Shown here one piece after another: positions 1-6,903 of a DNA stretch of 15,738 bases. Source of the DNA: CAZRIP01 sp964600165 (GTDB lineage Bacteria; Elusimicrobiota; Elusimicrobia; UBA1565; UBA9628); the NCBI GenBank assembly GCA_964600165.1, contig CAZRIP010000095.1, positions 1-15,738 on the forward strand, given 5' to 3'. Each line of letters opens with the position of its first letter. Positions within the stretch are counted from its first letter, which is position 1. The translations under genes and the position numbers were made by a program. The notes beneath the pieces were generated by a model that was given only the letters and a program-made list of their open reading frames with translations, did not search any database and had not been told where the DNA came from.

Positions 1-2936
1 ACCGGCGCCCCGGCCCCGGACCCCGGGCCGCCGCCGCCGATGAACAGGGCGTCGCCCGGAGCGCCGATCCCGGCGTCGAGGACGTCGCCCGTCACGAAGA
101 CGTTCGTCGAGCCGAGCACGAGCACGGCGGTCGACGCCTGGATCAGGTCGCCGTCGACGACGCCGTTGAGCTCGGTGAGCAGTTGGATGCCCGGGTGGCC
201 GCCCAAGGCGGTGATCGTGCTGCCGACGATCGAGTCGTTGCTTCCCTGCTGCAGCACGGCCGCGGGGCCGCCCTGATTCGTGATCGAGCTCAAGCTGACC
301 GCGTTGAGATACGGCAGCGGACCGCCGCCCTGCGTGACGCCGTAGGCGTTGCCGGCGTTATTGACGTACATCCGTACGCTCGTCACGGTGCCGTTGTGAG
401 AGCCGGAATTGAATATCAGCGCCGGGCTCGCGCCGGTCTCCTCGATATAGTCGTTGGTGAGCGTGTTCGACGCGGCGGAGTTCGTGAAGTAGGCGGCGGC
501 GTTGGGCGCGCCGCGACTGGTGATCGTGCTGAAGCTGATCGCGTTGTCGTGCGAGCCCAACTCGACGTAGAGCGCGTTGCCCACGTTGCCGCCGTAGAGA
601 TCGGAGCCGGTGACCGTGTTGAAGTTCGAGCCCGCGCCGTTGCCGATGTAGAGCGCGTCCGCCGCGGCGCTCGTCGCCGCCGTGGAGTTCAGGATCGTGT
701 TGTTGTTGGCGTTGTTCTCGAGCTCGATCGCCGTGCTGCCCGAGCTGAAGGCGTAAGAGCCGTTGATCGTGTTGTTCGTGCCGCCGGGGATGTAGAGCGC
801 GAACCCGCTCGCCGTCATCGTCGTGGAGTTGACGACGATGAGGCTCGACGGCGTGTCCAGCCACAACGCGCGTCCGGCGGAGTTCTTGATCACCGAGCCG
901 GTAATGGCGTTGTTGGTCGCCGTGTTCATGTAAGCCGCGGCGAAGCCTACGGCGCCGTTGGCCGCGGTGATCGTGCTGCCGACGACCGTGATCGAGCTCG
1001 CGGCGCTCATGAAGAGGCCATAGCCTCCCGCGCCGTTGGTCGATTGGAGAGAGCACTGGCGGATCGTGCTCGTCGACGAGGACGTGATCGAAAGCGCCGC
1101 GGATCCGACGCCCGAGCCGGACGTCGCCAGCGTGCAGCCTTGGAGCGTGTCTTGGCTCGTGAGGTTGCCGGTGATGAACGCGGCGCCGCCGACGGAATTG
1201 GCCAGATAGCCGCCGACGATCTGGTTGGCGTAGGCGCCGCCGGTCATGGTCAGGCCGTGCGTGGCCGCGTTGGCGGCGGTCATCGTGCTGAAGCTGACCA
1301 GGTTGCCCGACGCCGAGTTGCCGATCCACAACCCGTCCCCGCCGCCCAGGCTCTGCACGACGCTTCCGGTCATCGTCGAGCCGACCGTGCCGTCGAAGCT
1401 GACCGCCGGCGCGGTGCCGCCGCCGCCGGTGAGCGTGACGGTGCTGAACTCGACGTTCGAGTAATTCCCCGGCTGCAGATGGATCGCCCCGCCGAGGCCG
1501 CCGAGCGGCTGGCTCACGAGGCTGCTCACGATCGAGCAGTGCGTCGCGTTCGAGCAGAAGACGGTGTCGCCGTTGGCCGCGATTCCGGTGAGCTGGCTGT
1601 TGTAGACCGTCGTGTAATCGGCGCCGTTGTTCGCGAGGACGGCGTTGAAGCCCAGGAGGCTGTCGTTTGTGAACGTCGTCGTCGCCGCGCCGTTGGCCCA
1701 CGCCGTGTTCGTGACCGTGCTGAACTGGATCGTCGTGGAAGTGACGCCCGCGCCCGACAGCTCGATCGACGTCCCGGGGCCGTTGACGTAGATCTGCGAG
1801 AAGAAATTGTTCGAGGCCCCCGCGCCTTGAACGAACAAAGTGCCGGCGACCGTGCTGTTGAACGCCGTCATCGTGCTGGTGAAGATCTGGTTGTTGGCGG
1901 CCGCGTTGATCTGGACGGCCGAGCCGCCGATGCTCGGGCCGCCGACGTCGACGAACGCGCTCCCCGACACATAGTTGCCGTTCGAGGCGATATAAAGTGG
2001 CTCGGAGCCGGCGGAGGAGACCGTGCTGCCGTAGATGAAGTTGCCGTTCCCGGTCCAGTAGACGCCGTAGCCGCCGCCCGCCGTCGTCGAGATGACCGTC
2101 ACCGTGCTGATGACGTTGCCCGTGCCCGGTATGTAGATCGCCGAACTGTTGAAGTCGGGGCCCGAGGTCTGGATCGTCGAGAGCGCGAAGACGTTTCCGT
2201 TGGACCCGACGCTGGCGCCGTTCTGGTTCAAGCCTCCGCTCGTGCCGGTGTTGTTGAGGAAGCTCTGGTAGACGTAGTTGTTGTTCGAGCCGCCCGGCAT
2301 CGCGAAGGTGCCTTGGCCGGTCGTGTCCTTGCTGGCCACGTAGCTGAACTGGACCGTGTTGTTCGAGCCGTTGATCACCAAGCCCGGATTCGTCTGGACG
2401 GTCGAGAACGTCGAGTAGTTCACGTTCGTGAAGTTGGCGATCTCGCCGGGGCTGGCGCTGAAGGGATAGCCGCCGCTTTCATCGACGACGCACGAGCTGA
2501 TCGCGACGGCGCTGGCCGTCGCCTCAAAGACGCCGTAGTTGGCCGCGGAGACGCCGCCCGGGCGGATGCCGAGGCCGATCAGCGTGACGCTGTCGTTGCG
2601 GATATCGAAGATCGGGACGTTGAGGCCGCCGGTAGGCGAGACGAAGACCGCCCCGCCCGCTCCGGCCGCCGTCGAGATCACGATCTGGAAGCCCGCGGCG
2701 GGATGGTTGCCGATGAACAAGTTCTCCGGGTAGGTTCCCGCCCCGATCTGGATGCAGTAGTCCTGCGTCAGCGCGCCCGGCGGGATCGTGTCGATCGCTT
2801 GCTGGATCGTGCCGTAGGTCCCGGGGACGTTGAAGACCTGCGTGCCGCCGACGCAGCTGGCCGCCGACGCCGCGCCGCGCAGGGCCGCGAGCAGCCCCGC
2901 CGACAACGCCAGCGCCGTCAGCCGCCGTTTGAGCAT
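1..2936 (-). CDS. Secreted right-handed parallel beta-helix protein, large, C-terminus beyond window (partial)
   Basis: Reading from ATG at 2936 the frame stays open for 978 codons to the window edge. Residues 1-26 form a signal peptide (basic MLKRR, hydrophobic core, Ala-rich cleavage region near A-S-A-A). Residues 40-80 (GTYGTIQQAID, then IGAGTYPENLFI) resemble the first turns of pectate-lyase-like or DUF1565-like beta-helix proteins. The rest is degenerate repeats of roughly 20-30 residues built on N-x-I/V, S-T-I/V-T and G-x-A-L-Y-I patterns, rich in Ser, Thr, Asn, Gly and Ala and very poor in Lys, Arg and Glu. That is typical of solenoids with Asn/Ser ladders. The start overlaps the stop of the beta-barrel gene by one base (TGATG), so the two are probably translationally coupled. 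The fold is inferred from repeat style. No catalytic residues can be named, so it could be an adhesin, surface-layer protein or polysaccharide-active protein. Confidence 0.85.
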   Translation of the reverse strand, partial: MLKRRLTALALSAGLLAALRGAASAASCVGGTQVFNVPGTYGTIQQAIDTIPPGALTQDYCIQIGAGTYPENLFIGNHPAAGFQIVISTAAGAGGAVFVSPTGGLNVPIFDIRNDSVTLIGLGIRPGGVSAANYGVFEATASAVAISSCVVDESGGYPFSASPGEIANFTNVNYSTFSTVQTNPGLVINGSNNTVQFSYVASKDTTGQGTFAMPGGSNNNYVYQSFLNNTGTSGGLNQNGASVGSNGNVFALSTIQTSGPDFNSSAIYIPGTGNVISTVTVISTTAGGGYGVYWTGNGNFIYGSTVSSAGSEPLYIASNGNYVSGSAFVDVGGPSIGGSAVQINAAANNQIFTSTMTAFNSTVAGTLFVQGAGASNNFFSQIYVNGPGTSIELSGAGVTSTTIQFSTVTNTAWANGAATTTFTNDSLLGFNAVLANNGADYTTVYNSQLTGIAANGDTVFCSNATHCSIVSSLVSQPLGGLGGAIHLQPGNYSNVEFSTVTLTGGGGTAPAVSFDGTVGSTMTGSVVQSLGGGDGLWIGNSASGNLVSFSTMTAANAATHGLTMTGGAYANQIVGGYLANSVGGAAFITGNLTSQDTLQGCTLATSGSGVGSAALSITSSSTSTIRQCSLQSTNGAGGYGLFMSAASSITVVGSTITAANGAVGFAAAYMNTATNNAITGSVIKNSAGRALWLDTPSSLIVVNSTTMTASGFALYIPGGTNNTINGSYAFSSGSTAIELENNANNNTILNSTAATSAAADALYIGNGAGSNFNTVTGSDLYGGNVGNALYVELGSHDNAISFSTITSRGAPNAAAYFTNSAASNTLTNDYIEETGASPALIFNSGSHNGTVTSVRMYVNNAGNAYGVTQGGGPLPYLNAVSLSSITNQGGPAAVLQQGSNDSIVGSTITALGGHPGIQLLTELNGVVDGDLIQASTAVLVLGSTNVFVTGDVLDAGIGAPGDALFIGGGGPGSGAGAP

Positions 2937-4177
2937 CAATAGCTCCAGCTGAAGCCGAACATGTAATTGCTCACGGTGTAGTTATAAGTGAAGAACTGCT
3001 CGAAATGCATGTTCGACGTGCCCTGCCCGTACTGGAAATTGAAAACGAGGTCGAAGTGCGGCGCCATCGGGTACGTCAGGCCCGTCGTGAACATCCAGTT
3101 GTCGGTGTGGATGCTCGTGCCGCCCTGGTAGGCGCCGTTCGTGTCTTGCGTGGGCCGGTAAGGGTAGTGCCGGTACCAGAAGTTGCCCGCGACGTTCCAG
3201 ACGACCGGCGTCTTCGGGTCGCCGATGAGCACCTTAAAGGAAGGATTGAGCCGCAGCTCGCCGTAGTTGTAGTAGTAAGGCAGATAGGCCGTCTGGGCCG
3301 CGTCGAAGTTGTTCTGGTTCGAGGTGACGTAAGTGCCGGCGAAGTCCATGCTCGGCAGGATGCGCAGGTCGCTGTTGAGCTCCGTCGGCATCTTGATGCC
3401 GGCCATCAGCGTGGTCTGCACGTCTTCTCTTAGAGAGGTGACGAGGTCGCCCTGCGAGTCGACGACGTGCTGCTTCGGAAAGCGCTCGTAGAGCACCATC
3501 GCGCCGCCCTCGAGCACGAGGCGCTCGTAGACCGGCCCGTCGACGCCGATCGTAAACAGCGCGTTCTGCGTGTCGAGCACGTGATCTCCCACCAGCTCGC
3601 GCGCGAGGGACTGGCCGCCGAAGCTCGTCGCGGCCTGGGACTCGAGGCTCGTGTAATTGGGAAACGACGTCTGGAAGTAATCCACGCCGGCGTGGAAGTT
3701 GAACGGGTCGCGGTAGACGTACTCGGCGTCGACGCCGAGGTCCCACTGATAGTAGTCGAAGAGCCCGGCGCCCAACTGCTCGTCCTTGGTCTCCTGCAGC
3801 ATCTCGTACTTGAACGACGTCGTCGGCTTGATCCGCCAATCGCTGCCGTCGGGGGTATAGACTCCGCGCAGCGCGGCGCGGTTGTCCCATTGCGACTGGA
3901 ACAGCGTCTGCCCGCCGACGATGTCCAAGGTCTGCTCCGTGCCCTCGTAATTCGACTGGAGCGAGGGCAAGAGCGCCCAGTTGTCGTTGAACTTCATGGC
4001 CGGCGCGATCACGCCGGACATGTTGCCCGACAGCGAGCCTTTCTGCCCGCTGTAAAAGCTCTGGCCTCCCAGGATCTGCAGCCCGTAGATGGGGCTTAGT
4101 TCCATCGCCGACGCTCCTCTCGCGCCAAGCGCGAGAAGGCCCGCGAGAACGAAAAGGCGCCTCTGCATGGATGTCAC
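2936..4177 (-). CDS. Outer-membrane beta-barrel protein, family not recognised
   Basis: The product is 413 residues from GTG at 4177, or 410 from ATG at 4168. Both give a signal peptide (MQRRLFVLAGLLALGARGASA). GTG is listed because GTGA overlaps the stop of the upstream FecR-like gene by four bases; the ATG is a real alternative. The mature part alternates polar and aromatic residues with short turns (for example WNVAGNFWYRHYPYRP and FDLVFNFQYGQG), as in transmembrane beta-strands. The last nine residues, YMFGFSWSY, place Y, F, F, W and Y at alternate positions ending in a terminal aromatic. This is the classic C-terminal signal read by the BAM machinery. Some 14-18 strands would fit the length. 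I cannot assign substrate or family. The operon with a FecR-like and a beta-helix protein suggests a role in export, anchoring or assembly of a surface component, but this is inference. Confidence 0.85.
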   Translation of the reverse strand: MTSMQRRLFVLAGLLALGARGASAMELSPIYGLQILGGQSFYSGQKGSLSGNMSGVIAPAMKFNDNWALLPSLQSNYEGTEQTLDIVGGQTLFQSQWDNRAALRGVYTPDGSDWRIKPTTSFKYEMLQETKDEQLGAGLFDYYQWDLGVDAEYVYRDPFNFHAGVDYFQTSFPNYTSLESQAATSFGGQSLARELVGDHVLDTQNALFTIGVDGPVYERLVLEGGAMVLYERFPKQHVVDSQGDLVTSLREDVQTTLMAGIKMPTELNSDLRILPSMDFAGTYVTSNQNNFDAAQTAYLPYYYNYGELRLNPSFKVLIGDPKTPVVWNVAGNFWYRHYPYRPTQDTNGAYQGGTSIHTDNWMFTTGLTYPMAPHFDLVFNFQYGQGTSNMHFEQFFTYNYTVSNYMFGFSWSY

Positions 4178-5727
4178 TGGCTCACGGACCCTAGCAATCC
4201 CGACTGCACGATGATCTTAGGCTCGATGACGAGATCGATTTTGCGGCCTTGGAACTCGGAGGCGGTGATCACCTGCTCGTAGTTCCAATTGAGGATGCCC
4301 TGAGAGAAGCTCACGCCCGACAAGCTCGCCGCGAACTGGGCGGGCGTGGCGGTCTTGCCCTGGTCGCTGATGATGAAATTGTCGAATTGGATGTAGCTGC
4401 CGTCTTGGAACGACTGATAAACGACTTGGTGCAGCGAATTGGGATCCGGGAACGTCGAGTTCGTGACGGGATCGCTGACCGGCGCGGCCAGCGCCGCCCC
4501 GGTGATCGGATCGTTGTTCGACGCGCTGACCGGGCTGATCGCCCCCAGCCCGCGGGTGTAGGTCTGGATGTTGTTGCCGGTCCAGCCGTACTTCAAGCCG
4601 CCGTTGATGTAGAGGCCGTAGTTGTCGAAGAGGGTCACGTACATGTTCTGGCCGGTGACGTTCTGGAACGAGTCGGTCTGCGGATTGAACAAGAAGTTCA
4701 CCTGCTCCGACGGATCGGCCGTATGGTTGATATCGACGGGATGGCCGCCCGTCCCCTTTTCGACGAGCGAATCCTGGGTGTTCGAGCTGCCCTTCTCGAA
4801 GCTCGTCAGCCACCATGTAGGCGGCGCGCCGACCGTGCCTCCGAGCTGCGAAAGCGCCAGCCGCAGGTCGGAGGGAAGGGTCGTGTTGAACGTGCCGAGG
4901 TAATAGAAATAGTCGAAGCGGCTCTGGCGCTCGTTCAAGACGACGAGCTTGAACTGGTCCGGCTGCGGGCGGATGATGTATTCCTCTAGGCGCACGCGCT
5001 TGCCGAACGCGTCGATGAGCGCCTTGCCCTGCTGAAACTCGGCGAGCTTGATCTCGCGCGCGGCCGAGGCCAGGACTTCCGCCTTGCTCATGTCGAGCGC
5101 CATCTCGCGCTGCATGATGTTGTGGAACTGCGATTTCTGGATCTGCGCGCGCGACGGCGAGGCGCTGGGCCGCCCGATCCCCCGCAAGTCGATCTGCAGG
5201 CGCTCGTTGGGGTGGAGCAGCACCTGCTGGCCGCGGCGGTCCTCCACGCCGAGCAGTCCCTTGTAGAGATCGACGGTCGTGCGCCCGCCGTTGTCGACCT
5301 CGACGCGGAACTCCGTGCCGCGGACCGAGCAGACCGCGTTCGGCGTGCGGACCTGGAACTTGCGGTTGCCGATGTGCTGGACGAAGGCCTTGATCCAGCC
5401 GAAGTTGAGCTTGATCCCCGATTTCCCCTGCTCGGCGGCCTCGAGCTGGAACGAGGCGTTGGGACCGAGCTCGATGCGCGAGCCGTCGCCGAACATCAGC
5501 GTCGCCTGGGCGCGCGAGCCGGTCCGCACCGAGTCCTGTACGTCGAGGTCCTGCGGGACGTTGCTGACGTTGTCCCAGTCGGCGGAGCCCGATTTCTTCC
5601 ACTGGACGAGCCCGGAGGTCTTCGAGAGGTAGGCCGTGCTCGCCGCGAACGCCGGCCCCGTTGAGAGGGCGGCCAATAGCGCGCAGGCCAGGGCTCGGCG
5701 CCGGCTGTTTGTCTTAGGGCGGTTCAC
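4174..5727 (-). CDS. Exported FecR-domain protein
   Basis: The product is 517 residues starting at GTG 5727. A signal peptide (n-region with RRR at 9-11, cleavage near AFA-A at 26-29) sends it to the periplasm. Residues about 60-180 form a FecR domain: VRTGSRAQATLMFGDGSRIE at 67-86, the core VRTPNAVCSVRGTEFRVEV at 126-144, and DLYKGLLGVE at 153-162 followed by a P-N-E-R-L turn. In the FecR family this domain can sense an outer-membrane receptor and control a sigma factor. Here there is no cytoplasmic anti-sigma segment and no adjacent ECF sigma gene, so a structural or ligand-binding periplasmic role fits better. Residues about 195-517 are of unknown fold, with an amphipathic helical part (about 195-250) and then a Tyr/Phe/Asn-rich beta-like part. 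It is first gene of a three-gene unit. No Shine-Dalgarno sequence precedes the GTG. Confidence 0.85.
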   Translation of the reverse strand: MNRPKTNSRRRALACALLAALSTGPAFAASTAYLSKTSGLVQWKKSGSADWDNVSNVPQDLDVQDSVRTGSRAQATLMFGDGSRIELGPNASFQLEAAEQGKSGIKLNFGWIKAFVQHIGNRKFQVRTPNAVCSVRGTEFRVEVDNGGRTTVDLYKGLLGVEDRRGQQVLLHPNERLQIDLRGIGRPSASPSRAQIQKSQFHNIMQREMALDMSKAEVLASAAREIKLAEFQQGKALIDAFGKRVRLEEYIIRPQPDQFKLVVLNERQSRFDYFYYLGTFNTTLPSDLRLALSQLGGTVGAPPTWWLTSFEKGSSNTQDSLVEKGTGGHPVDINHTADPSEQVNFLFNPQTDSFQNVTGQNMYVTLFDNYGLYINGGLKYGWTGNNIQTYTRGLGAISPVSASNNDPITGAALAAPVSDPVTNSTFPDPNSLHQVVYQSFQDGSYIQFDNFIISDQGKTATPAQFAASLSGVSFSQGILNWNYEQVITASEFQGRKIDLVIEPKIIVQSGLLGSVSQ

Positions 5728-5741
5728 GGGGTGTTCCCGGC

Positions 5742-5770
5742 AGTTTAGCCCTCGCTATATAAGGAGTCAA
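5742..5770 (-). promoter_or_regulatory. Proximal sigma-70 promoter of the fecR-like operon
   Basis: On the minus strand TTGACT (5765-5770) is followed after exactly 17 bases by TAAACT (5742-5747). Transcription would start near 5735, only about eight bases before the GTG at 5727, giving a nearly leaderless message. The -35 matches five of six consensus bases and the -10 matches four of six. Confidence 0.6.
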
Positions 5771-5780
5771 TGAGACTTTT

Positions 5781-5809
5781 GTTACACGAAACAATCACGA
5801 AATAGTCAA
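5781..5809 (-). promoter_or_regulatory. Distal candidate promoter of the fecR-like operon with CACGAAA direct repeats
   Basis: A second TTGACT (plus-strand AGTCAA at 5804-5809) lies 39 bases upstream of the first and is followed, again after 17 bases, by TGTAAC (5781-5786). The spacer carries a direct repeat CACGAAA on the plus strand at 5785-5791 and 5796-5802, 11 bases apart, about one helical turn. An imperfect palindrome TTGTT-N6-AACAA (5779-5794) overlaps the -10. This arrangement would suit a regulator site, but no regulator is identified. Confidence 0.4.
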
Positions 5810-5827
5810 TTTTCGCCGTCACTTTGA

Positions 5828-5833
5828 TAGAAT
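5828..5833 (+). promoter_or_regulatory. -10 element placing the start codon at or next to +1
   Basis: TAGAAT ends seven bases before the ATG at 5841, so transcription would begin at about the first base of the start codon. No good -35 is visible and there is no Shine-Dalgarno sequence in the seven-base gap (cgggccc). This indicates a leaderless message. Confidence 0.5.
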
Positions 5834-5840
5834 CGGGCCC

Positions 5841-6515
5841 ATGAGCAACCTGTTGACGCTTCTAGCCGACCCGTTCGTCAGCGCGACCAACCGTTTCGCC
5901 GCGCAGGTCCCCACTTTCGCGGCGGCGTTCCTTTTCCTGCTCGCCGGGATGTTCTCCGCGCGCGCGCTGCGCACGATCGCCGAGCGGCTGCTCGACAGCG
6001 CTCATCTCGACGAGCACACCAGCAAGGTCGGCATCAACGAGGTGCTGGCCCGCCTGGGGCTGGGCAAGTCGCCGTCCTACGTGCTGTCGTTCCTGATCTA
6101 CTGGTTCGTGCTGTTCGTCTTCATCGTCTCGGCCGCGAACGCCGTCAACATGACGGTCGTCTCCGATCTGCTGGAGAGGTTCGTGCTGTTCATGCCGCAG
6201 CTGATCGCGGCGGTGCTGATCCTCTTCGGAGGACTGCTGTTCGCCCGATTCCTGAGCCAAGTCGTCGTCAACGCCGCGGCGGCCAACAACATCCGCGGCG
6301 GCGCGCTGCTCGCACACGCCGCCTACGTCGTCGTGCTCGTGTTCTCGGCGATGACCGCGCTCGAGCAGCTCGGGATGAAGATGACGTTCATCTCGGCCGC
6401 GTTCCAGATCCTGCTGGGCTCGGCGGGGTTGGCCGCGGCGATCGCCTTCGGCCTCGGCGGCAAGGACGTCGCCGGCGAGCTCATCCGCGACCTCTTCGCC
6501 AAAAGAAAAGCATAG
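5841..6515 (+). CDS. Small membrane protein with MscS-like conserved TM helices, no beta domain
   Basis: This is a 224-residue inner-membrane protein. Five hydrophobic helices can be seen at about 24-44, 80-100, 113-138, 156-178 and 183-206. The segment GLAAAIAFGLGGKD at 196-209 resembles the glycine/alanine-rich pore helix of MscS-type mechanosensitive channels, and the paired-helix layout resembles the 'conserved TM helix' proteins (PF05552, CmpX-like). The protein ends about 15 residues after this helix with LFAKRKA, so it lacks the cytoplasmic beta and alpha/beta domains that form the MscS cage. It may be a pore-only relative or a membrane scaffold; gating by tension is not shown. It stands alone, divergent from the fecR-like operon and convergent with the rpoD operon. 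Its TAG stop overlaps the start of a palindrome at 6515. Confidence 0.75.
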   Translation: MSNLLTLLADPFVSATNRFAAQVPTFAAAFLFLLAGMFSARALRTIAERLLDSAHLDEHTSKVGINEVLARLGLGKSPSYVLSFLIYWFVLFVFIVSAANAVNMTVVSDLLERFVLFMPQLIAAVLILFGGLLFARFLSQVVVNAAAANNIRGGALLAHAAYVVVLVFSAMTALEQLGMKMTFISAAFQILLGSAGLAAAIAFGLGGKDVAGELIRDLFAKRKA

Positions 6516-6584
6516 GGTCAGACCCTCACAAACTCACAAACGCTTCAAACTCCCGGCTTTGAAGCGTTTGTAAGGGTCTGACCC
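6515..6584. repeat. Nested perfect palindrome between convergent genes (REP/MITE-like or bidirectional terminator)
   Basis: The outer arms are 12 bases and perfect: gggtcagaccct (6515-6526) and agggtctgaccc (6573-6584). Each arm is itself a small hairpin, GGGTC-N-GACCC. The inner arms are 13 bases and perfect: caaacgcttcaaa (6537-6549) and tttgaagcgtttg (6558-6570), around an eight-base loop. The element shares the last base of the upstream TAG stop and ends one base from the stop of the convergent gene (6586-6588). There is no clear U-tract on either strand. It could end both transcripts, or be a copy of a dispersed REP- or MITE-type repeat. Confidence 0.75.
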
Positions 6585-6585
6585 C

Positions 6586-6903
6586 CTATTTTGGTTGGGG
6601 AACGACGGTCTTGCGGCGCTTATGGTTGGCGCGCGCGCCCTTGAGGGCCGGCGCTCCGACGGCTGCCGGCCCTGACTCCCGCCCCACGAGCTCGCGGCCC
6701 TTGAGGCGATCGTCGATCCCGACGCGGAAGCGCCCGTCGAGGCTGGGCGACACGGGCGCGATGGACGGCGACGGCTCGGCGCGGCCGGGGATCAGGCCGA
6801 AGCGCTTCGCGGCGAAGTACCCGACGACCAGAAAGAGGACGAGCGCCGCGCCGAAAAAAATATTCTCGAGCGTCGAGCTGCTCTTCTCTCTTTTCTCGAA
6901 CAT
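6586..6903 (-). CDS. Small single-pass membrane protein downstream of rpoD, unknown function
   Basis: The product is 105 residues. A charged N-terminus (MFEKREKSSS) leads into one transmembrane helix at about 15-37 (IFFGAALVLFLVVGYFAAKR). A Pro/Ser-rich linker (about 40-56) and a basic C-terminal tail (NHKRRK at 93-98) follow. The ATG directly abuts the TAG stop of rpoD (TAGATG) with no intergenic base, so it is very likely translated by coupling on the rpoD transcript. I do not recognise the family. The tail could bind nucleic acid, peptidoglycan or acidic lipids, but nothing proves which side of the membrane it faces. The coding frame is supported by the coherent membrane topology and the exact junction. 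Confidence 0.65.
   Translation of the reverse strand: MFEKREKSSSTLENIFFGAALVLFLVVGYFAAKRFGLIPGRAEPSPSIAPVSPSLDGRFRVGIDDRLKGRELVGRESGPAAVGAPALKGARANHKRRKTVVPQPK

Noticed and set aside
1..2936. CRISPR-like or tandem DNA repeats in the left region
   Set aside because: Recurring words such as cgtgctgaa come from degenerate protein repeats. Spacing and sequence are irregular and the reading frame is continuous.
183..2942. 919-codon plus-strand open frame, and a 447-codon minus-strand frame at 358-1701
   Set aside because: Both are Arg/Ala/Asp- or Arg/Gln/His-rich shadow translations of the minus-strand beta-helix gene. That gene has a signal peptide, coherent repeats and a coupled start.
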